From Erwinia sp. SLM-02 (lineage in GTDB: Bacteria; Pseudomonadota; Gammaproteobacteria; Enterobacterales; Enterobacteriaceae), in NCBI RefSeq assembly GCF_037450285.1, contig NZ_JAQISN010000001.1, positions 1,736,001 to 1,800,000 on the forward strand: a DNA stretch of 64,000 bases. Reading direction: 5' to 3'. The notes under the pieces were generated by a model. The model worked only from the letters and a program-made list of their open reading frames with translations. It did no database searches and had not been told where the DNA came from. Below are positions 41,497-50,814 of the stretch, piece after piece. Made by a program: the position numbers and the translations under genes. Position 1 is the stretch's first letter; each line of letters opens with the position of its first letter.

Positions 41497-43374
41497 ATGA
41501 AGTACCAGGCGTTATCAGAAGAGATCCTGCAAGGGGTTGGCGGCAAGTCAAACATCAGCTCAGTCATACACTGCGCAACCCGCCTGCGTTTTAAGCTGAA
41601 AGACAGCAGCAAAGCCGATACCGCCGGGCTGAAGAAAAACCCGGGGGTGATTATGGTCGTGGAAAGCGGCGGCCAGTATCAGGTCGTGATCGGCAATCAT
41701 GTCAGTGATGTCTATCAGGCGCTGCTGTCCGTGGCGGGCCTGGGGGACGGTAGCGGCAACGGCAGCGATGAACAGAAAGGATCGCTCTTTGCCCGCCTTA
41801 TCGACGTCATCTCCGGCATTTTCACCCCGTTTATCGGCGTGATGGCCGCCTCCGGTATCCTGAAAGGTCTGCTCTCCCTGGCGCTGGCACTGAATGTGAT
41901 TCGCGAAGACGCCGGGCTGTATAAAATTCTGTTTGTCGCCAGCGACGCGCTGTTCTACTTCCTGCCGGTGGTGCTGGGCTACTGCGCGGGTAAAAAATTC
42001 GGCGGCAACGCCTTCACCACGATGATTATCGGCGCGGCGCTGGTGCACCCGCTGATGCTGACCGCGCTGACCGCCGAGCAAAGCGGTGCCGCTCCGCTGC
42101 ACGTCTTCGGCGTGCCAATCATTCTGATTAACTACAGCTCATCGGTGATCCCGATTATTTTTGCCGCGTGGCTGTCGTGCCTGATTGAGCGCACGGTACA
42201 CGGTCGCCTGCCGGGCGCTATTCGTAACTTCACCACGCCGCTGCTGTGCCTGGTTATTACCATTCCGCTGACCTTTATGGTGATTGGCCCGGCGGCCACC
42301 TGGCTCAGCCATCTGCTGGCCGACGGCTACCTGGCAATTTATCAGTTCAGCCCGACCTTCGCCGGTGCCTTTATTGGGGCGTTCTGGCAGGTCTGCGTGA
42401 TTTTTGGCCTGCACTGGAGCCTGGTGCCGATCATGATCAACAACCTCAGCGTGATCGGCTCGGACACCCTGCTGCCGCTGCTGATGCCGGCCGTGCTCGG
42501 CCAGGCCGGTGCCACCCTCGGCGTCATGCTGCGCACCCGTGATGCCAAAACCAAAGGCATTGCCGCCTCCGCGTTCAGCGCCAGCCTGTTCGGTATTACT
42601 GAACCCGCGGTCTACGGCATCACCCTGCCGAACCGCCGTCCGTTTATCTTCGGCTGCATCGGCGGCGCGCTGGGTGCCGCCGTGCTGGGCTTCTGGCACA
42701 CCACCTCTTATTCCTTCGGCATGCCGTCAATCTTTACCTTCAGTCAGGTGGTGCCGAAAACCGGTTTTGACGCCAGCGTGATGGCCTCGTTTGCCGGCGC
42801 CGTCATCGCTCTGATCTTTGCCGCCGTCGCCACCTGGCTGTTTGGCCTGCCTGCCGCGAAAACAGAAGAGGCTCCGGCCCCTGCGCCGCAGGCGGTGGTC
42901 AATCCCGACCTGCTGGCAAAAACCCAGATCGCCAGCCCGATGACCGGCGCGGTGGTGGCGCTGGAGCAGGTGCCGGATGAAACCTTCGCCAGCGGCCTGC
43001 TGGGCAAGGGCGTCGGCATTCAGCCCACCGTGGGCCGCGTGCTGTCACCGGTTAACGGCACGGTTGCCTCACTGTTCCGTACCCGCCATGCCATCGGCCT
43101 TGAGGCGGATAACGGTGCGGAAGTATTGATCCACGTCGGCATCGACACGGTGAAACTCGACGGACTCCACTTCACCGCCCACGTCGGCCAGGACGATCGC
43201 GTCAGCGTCGGCGACCTGCTGCTGGAGTTTGATATCGCCGCAATACGCGCCGCCGGGTACGACCTGACCACCCCGGTGCTGGTCAGCAACAGCGATGACT
43301 ATATCGACGTGCTGGTAGCCAGCCAGCAAAGCGAAGTGACCGCAGGCGATCCCCTGCTGGCGCTGATTAAATAA
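41497..43374 (+). CDS. bglF: Beta-glucoside PTS permease, EIIBCA
   Basis: BglF imports and phosphorylates aryl-beta-glucosides such as salicin and arbutin, and also phosphorylates BglG. The 625-residue protein equals E. coli BglF in length and has domain order IIB (Cys26 in IHCATRLRF), IIC (about 95-460, some ten membrane helices) and IIA (about 490-620, with phospho-His in EVLIHVGIDTV). ATG 41497 has an AGGAG site; an upstream in-frame start is inside the leader. The RAT/terminator precedes it. Confidence 0.94.
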   Translation: MKYQALSEEILQGVGGKSNISSVIHCATRLRFKLKDSSKADTAGLKKNPGVIMVVESGGQYQVVIGNHVSDVYQALLSVAGLGDGSGNGSDEQKGSLFARLIDVISGIFTPFIGVMAASGILKGLLSLALALNVIREDAGLYKILFVASDALFYFLPVVLGYCAGKKFGGNAFTTMIIGAALVHPLMLTALTAEQSGAAPLHVFGVPIILINYSSSVIPIIFAAWLSCLIERTVHGRLPGAIRNFTTPLLCLVITIPLTFMVIGPAATWLSHLLADGYLAIYQFSPTFAGAFIGAFWQVCVIFGLHWSLVPIMINNLSVIGSDTLLPLLMPAVLGQAGATLGVMLRTRDAKTKGIAASAFSASLFGITEPAVYGITLPNRRPFIFGCIGGALGAAVLGFWHTTSYSFGMPSIFTFSQVVPKTGFDASVMASFAGAVIALIFAAVATWLFGLPAAKTEEAPAPAPQAVVNPDLLAKTQIASPMTGAVVALEQVPDETFASGLLGKGVGIQPTVGRVLSPVNGTVASLFRTRHAIGLEADNGAEVLIHVGIDTVKLDGLHFTAHVGQDDRVSVGDLLLEFDIAAIRAAGYDLTTPVLVSNSDDYIDVLVASQQSEVTAGDPLLALIK

Positions 43375-43395
43375 TTTTTCACAAGGAGAACCATC

Positions 43396-44790
43396 ATGAC
43401 TCAACGTTTCCCACAAGATTTCCTTTGGGGCGGCGCGGTAGCCGCTAACCAGGTTGAAGGTGCCTGGCAGACCGACGGTAAAGGTCTGTCGACCTCGGAT
43501 CTTCAGCCACAGGGTATTTTCGGCGAGCGCGTGGAACGCCAGGCTGGCGACTCAGGTATTAAAGATGTGGCCATCGACTTCTATCACCGCTATCCGGATG
43601 ACATCAGGCTGTTTGCCGAGATGGGCTTTACCGTGCTGCGTACCTCGATTGCCTGGACCCGTATCTTCCCGGAAGGCGACGAATCGCAGCCGAATGAAGC
43701 CGGTCTGGCTTATTACGACCGCCTGTTTGATGAAATGGCGAAATACAACATTCAGCCGCTGGTGACGCTCTCGCACTACGAGATGCCGTACGGCCTGATC
43801 AAAAAGTATGGCGGCTGGGGCAGTCGTACCACCATCGCCTGCTTCGTGAAGTATGCGGAGACGGTATTCGAGCGCTTTAAGCACAAGGTTAAACACTGGC
43901 TGACCTTCAACGAAATCAACATGTCGCTGCACGCGCCGTTCACCGGCGTCGGCCTGCCGGAAGAGAGCAACAAGCAGGCGGTGTACCAGGCGATCCACCA
44001 TCAGCTGGTGGCCAGCGCGCTGGCGGTTAAAGCCTGCCATCAGATCGTCCCGGAGGGGAAAATCGGCAACATGCTGCTGGGCGCGATGCTCTATCCGCTG
44101 ACGCCGAACCCGGCCGACGTGATGGAAACGCTGCAGCAGAACCGCGACTGGCTGTTCTTTGGTGACGTGCAGACCCGCGGCTACTATCCGTCGTACATGA
44201 CCCGCTTCTTCCGGGAAAACGGCATTACGCTGGACATTACCGAGCAGGATAAAATCGACCTGCGCCAGCCGGTCGACTTTATCTCGTTCAGCTATTACAT
44301 GACCGGCTGCGTCACCACCGATGACGAGCTGAATCAGAAAGAGCGCGGCAACATTCTGAATATGGTGCCTAACCCGCATCTGGCGAGTTCCGAATGGGGC
44401 TGGCAGATCGACCCGGAAGGCCTGCGCTATCTGCTGAACGTGCTGTACGACCGCTATCAGAAGCCGCTGTTCATCGTTGAAAACGGCCTGGGCGCGCGCG
44501 ATACCGTGGAAGCCGACGGTTCAATTAACGACGACTACCGCATCGCCTATCTGAACGATCACCTGGTTCAGGTGCGCGAGGCGATTGATGACGGCGTTGA
44601 AGTGCTGGGCTACACCTGCTGGGGTCCGATCGATCTGGTCAGCGCATCAAAAGCTGAGTTCTCCAAGCGCTACGGTTTTATTTACGTCGACCGCGATGAC
44701 CAGGGTAACGGCACCCTCACCCGCACCCGTAAAAAAAGTTTCTTCTGGTACCAGGACGTGATTAAAACCCACGGTGAATCACTGAAATAA
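43396..44790 (+). CDS. bglB: 6-phospho-beta-glucosidase (GH1)
   Basis: This cytosolic enzyme splits the phosphorylated beta-glucosides made by BglF into glucose 6-phosphate and aglycone. The 464-residue protein is a GH1 glycosidase: N-terminal FLWGGAVAANQVEGAWQ, acid/base Glu in WLTFNEINMS (about 174) and nucleophile Glu in FIVENGLGA (about 361). The N-terminal half reads most like E. coli BglB (GKGxSTSDLQPxG). It starts 21 bases after bglF with an AAGGAG site. Confidence 0.95.
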   Translation: MTQRFPQDFLWGGAVAANQVEGAWQTDGKGLSTSDLQPQGIFGERVERQAGDSGIKDVAIDFYHRYPDDIRLFAEMGFTVLRTSIAWTRIFPEGDESQPNEAGLAYYDRLFDEMAKYNIQPLVTLSHYEMPYGLIKKYGGWGSRTTIACFVKYAETVFERFKHKVKHWLTFNEINMSLHAPFTGVGLPEESNKQAVYQAIHHQLVASALAVKACHQIVPEGKIGNMLLGAMLYPLTPNPADVMETLQQNRDWLFFGDVQTRGYYPSYMTRFFRENGITLDITEQDKIDLRQPVDFISFSYYMTGCVTTDDELNQKERGNILNMVPNPHLASSEWGWQIDPEGLRYLLNVLYDRYQKPLFIVENGLGARDTVEADGSINDDYRIAYLNDHLVQVREAIDDGVEVLGYTCWGPIDLVSASKAEFSKRYGFIYVDRDDQGNGTLTRTRKKSFFWYQDVIKTHGESLK

Positions 44791-44799
44791 ATAAACGTC

Positions 44800-44871
44800 G
44801 GGCAGCCAGGCTGCCCAATAAATTAACGCCCCGACAATCACTGTTCCGCAATAACGGGAACAGGGGGCGTT
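44800..44871 (+). promoter_or_regulatory. Intercistronic hairpins between bglB and the porin gene
   Basis: GGGCAGCC (44800-44807) pairs with GGCTGCCC (44809-44816). A second, larger structure at about 44826-44871 nests CTGTTCC/GGGAACAG inside CGCCCC/GGGGGCG arms. Neither has a T-run on the plus strand, so mRNA stabilisation or partial attenuation is more likely than full termination. Confidence 0.5.
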
Positions 44872-44905
44872 GTCGTGCCCTGAACCTCCATAACGAATAT
44901 AAAAA

Positions 44906-46279
44906 ATGAACAATATCTCTCTGTGTTTTAATAATAAGAACCGCCTCGCGCTACTGACTCTTGCTGCCGGCCTGTGCGCCTCTGCCGCGCACGCGCAGGA
45001 ATGGAACGGCACCGCGCTGGGCTTTCAGGCACCGCAGGAAGGGCTGCTGGGGGACATGCTGGGTATTCGCCCCATTCTGGAAGAGAACGGCTTCCATTAT
45101 AATTTGGGTTATTTAAGCCAGGTCTCCTATAACGCCGGCGGCGGATATAACCACGATAAACATGCCGCCTATATCGACCAGTTTTCATTAACCTTCGCCC
45201 AGGATTTAGAAACCCTGACCGGTATTCCCGACGCCAAAATCGAAGGGAATATTGTTAATCGCAACCATAACGACAGCCTGACCAATAAGCGATTAAAAGA
45301 TGACAGGGTGAATTTCAATGATATTTCACAGGAGAGCTACGGCGGCCAGTCTATTACCCGCCTCGGCTGGCTGACCTTCTCGCGCACCTTTGATGACCGT
45401 CGCCTGCAGTGGCGCATCGGCATGATGAATAAAAACCAGGATTTCGACCAGATTATCCCCTGCGATTTCCAGCTGCTGTCGCAGTGCGGCGGCAAGTCCG
45501 CCAACTCAATGACCTGGTACAACTGGAACGTTCACTACTGGGGAACCACCCTGCAATATAAGCTGACCGATGAGCTGACCCTCAAAGGCGGGATCATGGA
45601 GCAGAACCCCGACGCCACCGCCCGTAACCACGCCTGGAGCTGGTCAACGAAAGGCAGCAAAGGCATGCTGCTGCCGGTGGAGCTGGAGCTGAAGACCCAC
45701 GTTAACGATCTGCCGGGGATCTACAACGTCGGGGTGCTGTTTACCAACGCGAAGCAGTACGATCTTTACGCAGGCAAATCGCAGTCGCGCGGAGCCGACG
45801 ACCCGGAGGGCTACCGCAGCTACAATCGTACCTGGTTCCTTTACACCGGCTTCAACCAGCAGCTGACCCGCCACGCCGATGATGCCACGCGCGGCCTGAG
45901 TACCTCATGGAGCCTCGGCCTCAGCGACCAGCGCAGCAACTATATGCACGCAACGCTGGCCGGTTCCCTGCGCTACCACGGCCTGTTCGATGCGCGCCCG
46001 GATGACTGGATCGGTTTCGGCGCCAGCTATATCAAAATGAGCGATCGCTATCGCGACAATCAGCAGGCGTTGAACGACATTCAGGGCGTAGACGATTACG
46101 GCAACCCGCTGTACAGCCCGCTGCCCGGCCACTCGGTGAATGCGGAGCTGTACTATCGCCTGCGCGTGACCTCCTGGCTGGAGCTGCAGCCCGCGCTGCA
46201 GTACTGGCATCGCCCCGGCGGCCTGAAAGAGACTCAGGATGCCTGGGTTACCGGACTGAAAACGGTGGTCACGTTCTGA
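44906..46279 (+). CDS. OprB-family carbohydrate porin
   Basis: The 457-residue protein has a signal peptide (about 1-31, ending AHAQ) and a mature beta-barrel sequence with alternating hydrophobic strands, ending in Phe (GLKTVVTF), the usual outer-membrane assembly signal. The segment GDMLGIRPILEENGFHYNLG is typical of OprB-type sugar porins rather than LamB/BglH. It probably admits beta-glucosides across the outer membrane. It takes the place of bglH in the operon, 115 bases after bglB. Confidence 0.85.
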   Translation: MNNISLCFNNKNRLALLTLAAGLCASAAHAQEWNGTALGFQAPQEGLLGDMLGIRPILEENGFHYNLGYLSQVSYNAGGGYNHDKHAAYIDQFSLTFAQDLETLTGIPDAKIEGNIVNRNHNDSLTNKRLKDDRVNFNDISQESYGGQSITRLGWLTFSRTFDDRRLQWRIGMMNKNQDFDQIIPCDFQLLSQCGGKSANSMTWYNWNVHYWGTTLQYKLTDELTLKGGIMEQNPDATARNHAWSWSTKGSKGMLLPVELELKTHVNDLPGIYNVGVLFTNAKQYDLYAGKSQSRGADDPEGYRSYNRTWFLYTGFNQQLTRHADDATRGLSTSWSLGLSDQRSNYMHATLAGSLRYHGLFDARPDDWIGFGASYIKMSDRYRDNQQALNDIQGVDDYGNPLYSPLPGHSVNAELYYRLRVTSWLELQPALQYWHRPGGLKETQDAWVTGLKTVVTF

Positions 46280-46307
46280 TCGACGCCGTCTTTATCTGAG
46301 TCATAAA

Positions 46308-46346
46308 AAAACGGGTGCTGACGTCAAAGTCAGCACCCGTTTTCGT
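46308..46346. terminator. Bidirectional terminator between the porin and bglG
   Basis: AAAACGGGTGCTGAC (46308-46322) pairs perfectly with GTCAGCACCCGTTTT (46329-46343), A-rich upstream and T-rich downstream. It serves both convergent genes. Confidence 0.92.
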
Positions 46347-46367
46347 TATCAGCCTCTGCCGCTCACA

Positions 46368-47234
46368 TCAGGCTTCGTCGTCGCTCTCACCGAGCGCCAG
46401 CGTCTCCTTGCGCACCCGCTCGATATGAATGGTCAGGAACATGCGCTCTTCACTGCCCAGCTTGTACTGGTAGTTCTTAATAATGTGGCGATCGATTTTA
46501 TCCACGCACTTATAGGCCTGCGGGTAGCGATCGCGGACCACATCGTGCAGGGACTCATCATCGCTGTAGACGCCGCGTTTGCCGAGCATGCGCTGGGAGA
46601 AAAACTTCAGGTGGGTCACAAAGCGGTTGTAGCTGAGGGAATCCGTCTGGTAGTCCAGCTGCAGCTGATATTTCACGATATGCAGGATCTCCTGCATAAA
46701 TTTGGTGATATGCATCACCGCGGGCATTTCGCTGTCCAGCTGCGCGTTGACCAGATGCAGGGCAATAAATCCCGCCTCATCGTCGCTCATCCGCACCTTC
46801 AGGCGCTTTTCGATGATCTCCAGCGCGGCCAGGCCAATGCCGTACTCCTTCGGATACAGGCTGCGGATCTCCCACTGCAGCACGTTACGGATCGGCAGAT
46901 TCTGCTGATGGCGGACCAGGGCAAAATGGATATGATCGGTCAGCGCAATCGCGATCTGCCCTTCGTGAAGTGCCGTACCCAGCTGCTCACGCGCCAGCGC
47001 GATCACGCACTCGCTGGTAATCACCACTTCAATGGGGATTTCAGACAGCAGCTCGCTTAAACGACCGGTCAGCTCACGGCTTTTCAGGGCAAAGGTTTTC
47101 TCCACCAGCGCGGGATCCAGATCCTCGCCCGCACGTTTCTTAAACGCCAGACCGCGCCCCATCACCACCTGCTCATTACCGTGCTCGTCGTGAATTATCA
47201 CCACGTTATTATTTAATACTTTCGCTATTTTCAT
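46368..47234 (-). CDS. bglG: Transcription antiterminator BglG/LicT
   Basis: BglG-family proteins bind RAT elements in nascent mRNA and block terminators when their PRDs are suitably phosphorylated. The 288-residue protein has the CAT RNA-binding domain (1-60, MKIAKVLNNNVVIIHDEHGN), PRD1 (about 70-170; conserved His in LTDHIHFALV and ALHLVNAQ) and PRD2 (about 180-280; His in VTHLKFFSQR and LTIHIERVR). Start 47234 follows the family; the ATG-like starts to 47252 add extra residues. Unlike E. coli, the gene is downstream and convergent, with its own RAT. Confidence 0.95.
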   Translation of the reverse strand: MKIAKVLNNNVVIIHDEHGNEQVVMGRGLAFKKRAGEDLDPALVEKTFALKSRELTGRLSELLSEIPIEVVITSECVIALAREQLGTALHEGQIAIALTDHIHFALVRHQQNLPIRNVLQWEIRSLYPKEYGIGLAALEIIEKRLKVRMSDDEAGFIALHLVNAQLDSEMPAVMHITKFMQEILHIVKYQLQLDYQTDSLSYNRFVTHLKFFSQRMLGKRGVYSDDESLHDVVRDRYPQAYKCVDKIDRHIIKNYQYKLGSEERMFLTIHIERVRKETLALGESDDEA

Positions 47235-47252
47235 TTCCCGGCCCGAAAACAA

Positions 47253-47315
47253 AAAAACCTGACCGCCGGAAAATCCGACAATCAGGTTTTGCCTGTATGA
47301 TTACAGTAACAATCC
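47253..47315 (-). promoter_or_regulatory. Second RAT and terminator, in the bglG leader
   Basis: On the minus strand GGATTGTTACTGTAATCAT followed by ACAGGCAAAACC (47315 down to about 47285) matches the BglG-type RAT. It overlaps a terminator stem AAACCTGA...TCAGGTTT followed by a T-run (47253-47256 side), just before the bglG start. BglG can therefore relieve termination of its own mRNA. Confidence 0.9.
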
Positions 47316-47463
47316 AGTCCCGCTACGATAATGGATAGATAGCGAGTCTCAAGTTCCTGACGACCGAAGTGTGATGCAACTCCCGAATTAGCGGCCCGGT
47401 GCTGAATCATATGCGCCGCGCATCAATCCTGCGATACCTCACCCCACTTGCGATTTGCCCATT

Positions 47464-47526
47464 ATTGGGTACTATTACCAGACTGGTAACACCTTGCAGG
47501 GCGTTACTAACTTACTTCTACCCAAT
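47464..47526 (+). promoter_or_regulatory. Palindromes upstream of hicBA
   Basis: TTACCAGACTGGTAA (47475-47489) is a perfect 15-base palindrome. ATTGGGTA (47464-47471) and TACCCAAT (47519-47526) form an outer inverted repeat. They lie 44-106 bases before hicB and are likely operator or promoter sites for self-repression; binding is inferred. The wider gap 47316-47569 holds no gene. Confidence 0.5.
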
Positions 47527-47569
47527 GTTCTTTGCAGAATCGGTTCTGACAGGGCACTGGAGGTTTTAA

Positions 47570-47827
47570 ATGAATACTGCATCTGTTATCAAATTTCCTC
47601 AATCGTTCAACGTTAGTGTCTGCCACGATTCAGAAGAAGGCGTCTGGGTGGCAGAGTGTGAAGATCTCGGTCTGGTTACTGAGGCACCCACTTATGAAGA
47701 GCTGACCCAGCGCGTATGGGAAATTGCCCCAGACCTGTATCGAATGAACGGTCTTGGCGAAAACCCTGAGCATCTCTGCCTTTCGTTCAATCATGAACAA
47801 TCTTATTCGGAAAGAATTGCTCTCTGA
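47570..47827 (+). CDS. hicB: HicB-like antitoxin (DUF1902)
   Basis: This 85-residue protein has the HicB-like ferredoxin fold (VSVCHDSEEGVWVAECEDLG, then APTYEELTQRVWEIAPDLY) typical of the DUF1902 branch. It would bind and block HicA. A GGAGG site precedes the start. The antitoxin comes first here, the reverse of canonical hicAB. Confidence 0.87.
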   Translation: MNTASVIKFPQSFNVSVCHDSEEGVWVAECEDLGLVTEAPTYEELTQRVWEIAPDLYRMNGLGENPEHLCLSFNHEQSYSERIAL

Positions 47828-47830
47828 ATC

Positions 47831-48028
47831 ATGGGAACCGGACTGTATCCAAAGCTAACGGAACTGCTGTCGTCTGCGGGTTGCTTCCTCGACCGGCAGG
47901 GCAAGGGCAGCCATGAAATATGGTACAGCCCTGTTACACAGAAAAAATTCTCTGTGCCGTATACCATCGTTTCGAAACATACTGCAAATGGCATTTTGAA
48001 ACAGGCAGGTATCGAAAAAGCTTTCTGA
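47831..48028 (+). CDS. hicA: HicA-family mRNA-interferase toxin
   Basis: The 65-residue protein fits the HicA double-stranded-RNA-binding fold, with the catalytic His in RQGKGSHEIWYSP (about 32) and the C-terminal KHTANGILKQAGI. HicA toxins cut mRNA and tmRNA. It starts four bases after the hicB stop, so translation is linked. Confidence 0.88.
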   Translation: MGTGLYPKLTELLSSAGCFLDRQGKGSHEIWYSPVTQKKFSVPYTIVSKHTANGILKQAGIEKAF

Positions 48029-48206
48029 CATCAGGTCACGCAGCAGGGAATTTCTTTATCCGTATGTGATCCTGCTGTTGAACGATGGCTCAACTCCTCT
48101 TGTTCAGCAACCTCATCAAGTTTCGCTACGACAGGGCATCAGGGTCAGACACCTTGTAAACCCTTCGGCGTTTCAGCCTCTTCTGCTGCTAATCGTTATA
48201 ACGAGA

Positions 48207-48234
48207 AAGGCCACCAGCAAATACTGATGGCCCC
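48207..48234 (-). terminator. Probable terminator after mppA
   Basis: On the minus strand GGCCATCAG (48232-48224) pairs with CTGGTGGCC (48217-48209) through one G-U, followed by TTTCT. The T-run is short. The rest of 48029-48280 shows no gene. Confidence 0.55.
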
Positions 48235-48280
48235 TGAGTTTCTCAATCGTTGCCGATCGTCTTTGAGTGCTGGTTAATCA

Positions 48281-49900
48281 CTAGTGCTTGAGAATATACA
48301 TCGTCCGGCTGTAGGCGACGTCTTCCGGATTGGTAATCGGATATCCCTTCACGTACGGCTTGATCAGCCGCCCGTTGGTGTACTGATAAATCGGCGCTAT
48401 CGGCGCGCGTTCGGCAATCATCTGCTCGGCACGGTTATAGTCGTCGTTGCGCGCTTTGACACTGGTTTCCCGGCTGGCTTTCTCCATCAGGGCATCGTAT
48501 TCCGGACTTTTAAAGCGGGCGATATTGCCGCTGTGGGCGGAGGTCAGCAGGCTGAGGAACGTGGACGGTTCGTTATAGTCGCCGACCCAGGAGGCGCGGA
48601 TAATGTCGAAGTTGCCGCTGTTGCGGCTGTCGATGTAGGTTTTCCACTCCTGATTCTGCAGCTTGACGTTGACCCCCAGATTTTTCTTCCACATCGACGC
48701 CACGGCAATGGCGATTTTCTGGTGCGTTTCAGAAGAGTTATACAGCAGGGTCAGGTCCAGCGGCTTCGACGGCCCGTACCCCGCCGCCGCCAGCAGGGAT
48801 TTGGCCTGGGCGTTGAGATCGGCCTGGCTGTGCTGCTGCAGGAAGCTTTCCTTCGGCGTAAATCCGGCGGTCACGTCCGGGGTAAAGTGCCATGCCGGTT
48901 TTTCGCCGGTGCCCAGTACCTTTTCGGCAATGATTTTACGATCGATACTCCACGAAAGCGCCTGCCGCACGCGCACGTCCGCCGTCGGTCCCTTCTGGGT
49001 ATTGAAGGCGTAATAGTAGGTGCCCAGCTGATCCGGGGTATAGACCTCGCCCGGCAGCTGTTTCTTCAGCAGGCCGTACAGCTCTTTCGGGAAGGATTCG
49101 GTGATATCGATATCCCCGGCGCGATAGCGTTTGGTGGCGCTCGACTCTTCGCTGATCGGCACAAAGGTGACTTTGTTCAGCACCGAGTGGGCGTTGTCCC
49201 AGTAGTGGGTGTTGCGCACCAGCACCAGCTTTTCATTCACCACGCGGCTTTCCAGCTGATACGCGCCGTTGCCGACCAGATTGCCGGGGCGCGTCCACTG
49301 GTCGCCGAACTGTTCAACGACTTTCTTCGGCACCGGGAACAGGCTGAAATTCGCCGTCAGGCTGACGAAGTACGGCACCGGTTTATCCAGCGTCACCTTC
49401 AGGTGGGTGGCGTCGGTTGCCGTCACCCCCAGTTTGTCCGGCGTCATCGTCCCCTTCACGATCGCACCGGCGTTTTCAATGCCCGCCAGTTCGGCAAACC
49501 ACGCGAAGGTCGAGGTGTTTTTCGGATCGACCAGCCGCTGCCAGCTGTAGACAAAATCGTCGGCGGTGACCGGGTCGCCGTTGGACCAGCGGGCATCCTT
49601 ACGCAGGGTAAAGATCCAGGTTTTGTTATCGTTGCTTTGCCACGCCGTGGCCACGCCGGGAATGATTTTGCCGCTGGCATCCTGACTGGTCAGCCCTTCA
49701 AACAGATCGCGGATCACCGGGATTTCAGGCAGGCCAACGGCCTTGACCGGATCCAGAGAGGCCGGTTCATCTTTTATATGGCGCACGATTTCCTGGCTGG
49801 CGGCCAGCTGGGTGCCGGGGGGGACGTCGGCAGCACGCGCGGCAGTGGAGATACACAGCGCCAGCACGGCGAGCGCGGGAACAGAAAAAGCCTTCTTCAT
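48281..49900 (-). CDS. mppA: Periplasmic murein-tripeptide-binding protein MppA
   Basis: MppA binds L-Ala-gamma-D-Glu-meso-Dap released from the wall and feeds it to the Opp permease for recycling. The 539-residue precursor has a signal peptide (about 1-22, ARA) and the type 5 solute-binding fold (IFTLRKDARWSNGDPVTADD, VGNGAYQLES, RVRQALSWSIDRK). Start 49900 gives the usual N-terminus; longer frames upstream are not conserved. It is divergent from mpaA, and both with ycjG work in murein-peptide recycling. Confidence 0.93.
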   Translation of the reverse strand: MKKAFSVPALAVLALCISTAARAADVPPGTQLAASQEIVRHIKDEPASLDPVKAVGLPEIPVIRDLFEGLTSQDASGKIIPGVATAWQSNDNKTWIFTLRKDARWSNGDPVTADDFVYSWQRLVDPKNTSTFAWFAELAGIENAGAIVKGTMTPDKLGVTATDATHLKVTLDKPVPYFVSLTANFSLFPVPKKVVEQFGDQWTRPGNLVGNGAYQLESRVVNEKLVLVRNTHYWDNAHSVLNKVTFVPISEESSATKRYRAGDIDITESFPKELYGLLKKQLPGEVYTPDQLGTYYYAFNTQKGPTADVRVRQALSWSIDRKIIAEKVLGTGEKPAWHFTPDVTAGFTPKESFLQQHSQADLNAQAKSLLAAAGYGPSKPLDLTLLYNSSETHQKIAIAVASMWKKNLGVNVKLQNQEWKTYIDSRNSGNFDIIRASWVGDYNEPSTFLSLLTSAHSGNIARFKSPEYDALMEKASRETSVKARNDDYNRAEQMIAERAPIAPIYQYTNGRLIKPYVKGYPITNPEDVAYSRTMYILKH

Positions 49901-50106
49901 TAAGACATCCTTAGCTGTCAGCAGCAGATGATAAGCGGCGGGTCTGAAATATTGCAGAAACTGTAGCGCAGTTTGTCGCGGAACAGGCATATTTTTCAAC
50001 GGGCTGTGTCAAAAGCCTCACTTTTTTCTTTTTATCCCTGCCGCCCAGCTCTGCTACGCTGATTTGAGTATAGTGTCAGCCTGACGCACTTTTTCTGGAG
50101 CCCAAT

Positions 50107-50814
50107 ATGTCGTTACTTCATCCCCGCCCGCTGCGCGGCCGCCTGGACACCAACGGGAAACAGTACGGTCAGTCGCTGCTCGGCGCGCCGCTGCTGTGGT
50201 TCCCGGCTCCGGCCGCCGATGAGGAGAGCGGGTTAATCCTCGCCGGCACCCACGGCGATGAGACCGCCGCGGTGGTCACGCTGTCCTGCGCCATGCGCTC
50301 CCTGCAGGACCGGCACCGACGCCATCACGTGGTGCTGGCGGTGAATCCCGACGGCTGCCAGCTGGGCCTGCGCGCCAATGCCAACGGCGTTGACCTTAAC
50401 CGCAACTTCCCGGCGGCCAACTGGAAAAACGGCGACACGGTCTATCGCTGGAACAGCGCGGCGGAGGAACGGGACGTGCTGCTGTCAACCGGCGATCGCG
50501 CCGGTTCAGAACCGGAGACGCAGGCGCTGTGCCAGCTGATCCATCAGCTGAAACCACAGTGGATCGTCACCTTCCACGAACCGCTGGCCTGCATTGAGGA
50601 TCCGCATGAAAGCCCGCTGGGGCACTGGCTGGCAGAACAGACCGCTTTGCCTCTGGTCACCAGCGTCGGCTACGCCACGCCCGGTTCGTTCGGCAGCTGG
50701 TGTGCCGACCTCAACCTGCCCTGCATCACTGCGGAGCTGCCGCCGGTTTCAGCCGATGAGGCCACCGAACGCTACCTGGCGGCGATGGTGGCGCTACTGC
50801 GCTGGCACCCGTGA
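50107..50814 (+). CDS. mpaA: Murein peptide amidase MpaA
   Basis: MpaA is a cytosolic zinc carboxypeptidase (M14 fold) that removes meso-diaminopimelate from murein tripeptide. The 235-residue protein has zinc ligands in AGTHGDETA (His48/Glu51 region) and WIVTFHEPLA (His), substrate Arg in DLNRNFPA, and the catalytic Glu in CITAELPPV. Its 3' end overlaps the 3' end of convergent ycjG by 21 bases. Confidence 0.93.
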   Translation: MSLLHPRPLRGRLDTNGKQYGQSLLGAPLLWFPAPAADEESGLILAGTHGDETAAVVTLSCAMRSLQDRHRRHHVVLAVNPDGCQLGLRANANGVDLNRNFPAANWKNGDTVYRWNSAAEERDVLLSTGDRAGSEPETQALCQLIHQLKPQWIVTFHEPLACIEDPHESPLGHWLAEQTALPLVTSVGYATPGSFGSWCADLNLPCITAELPPVSADEATERYLAAMVALLRWHP

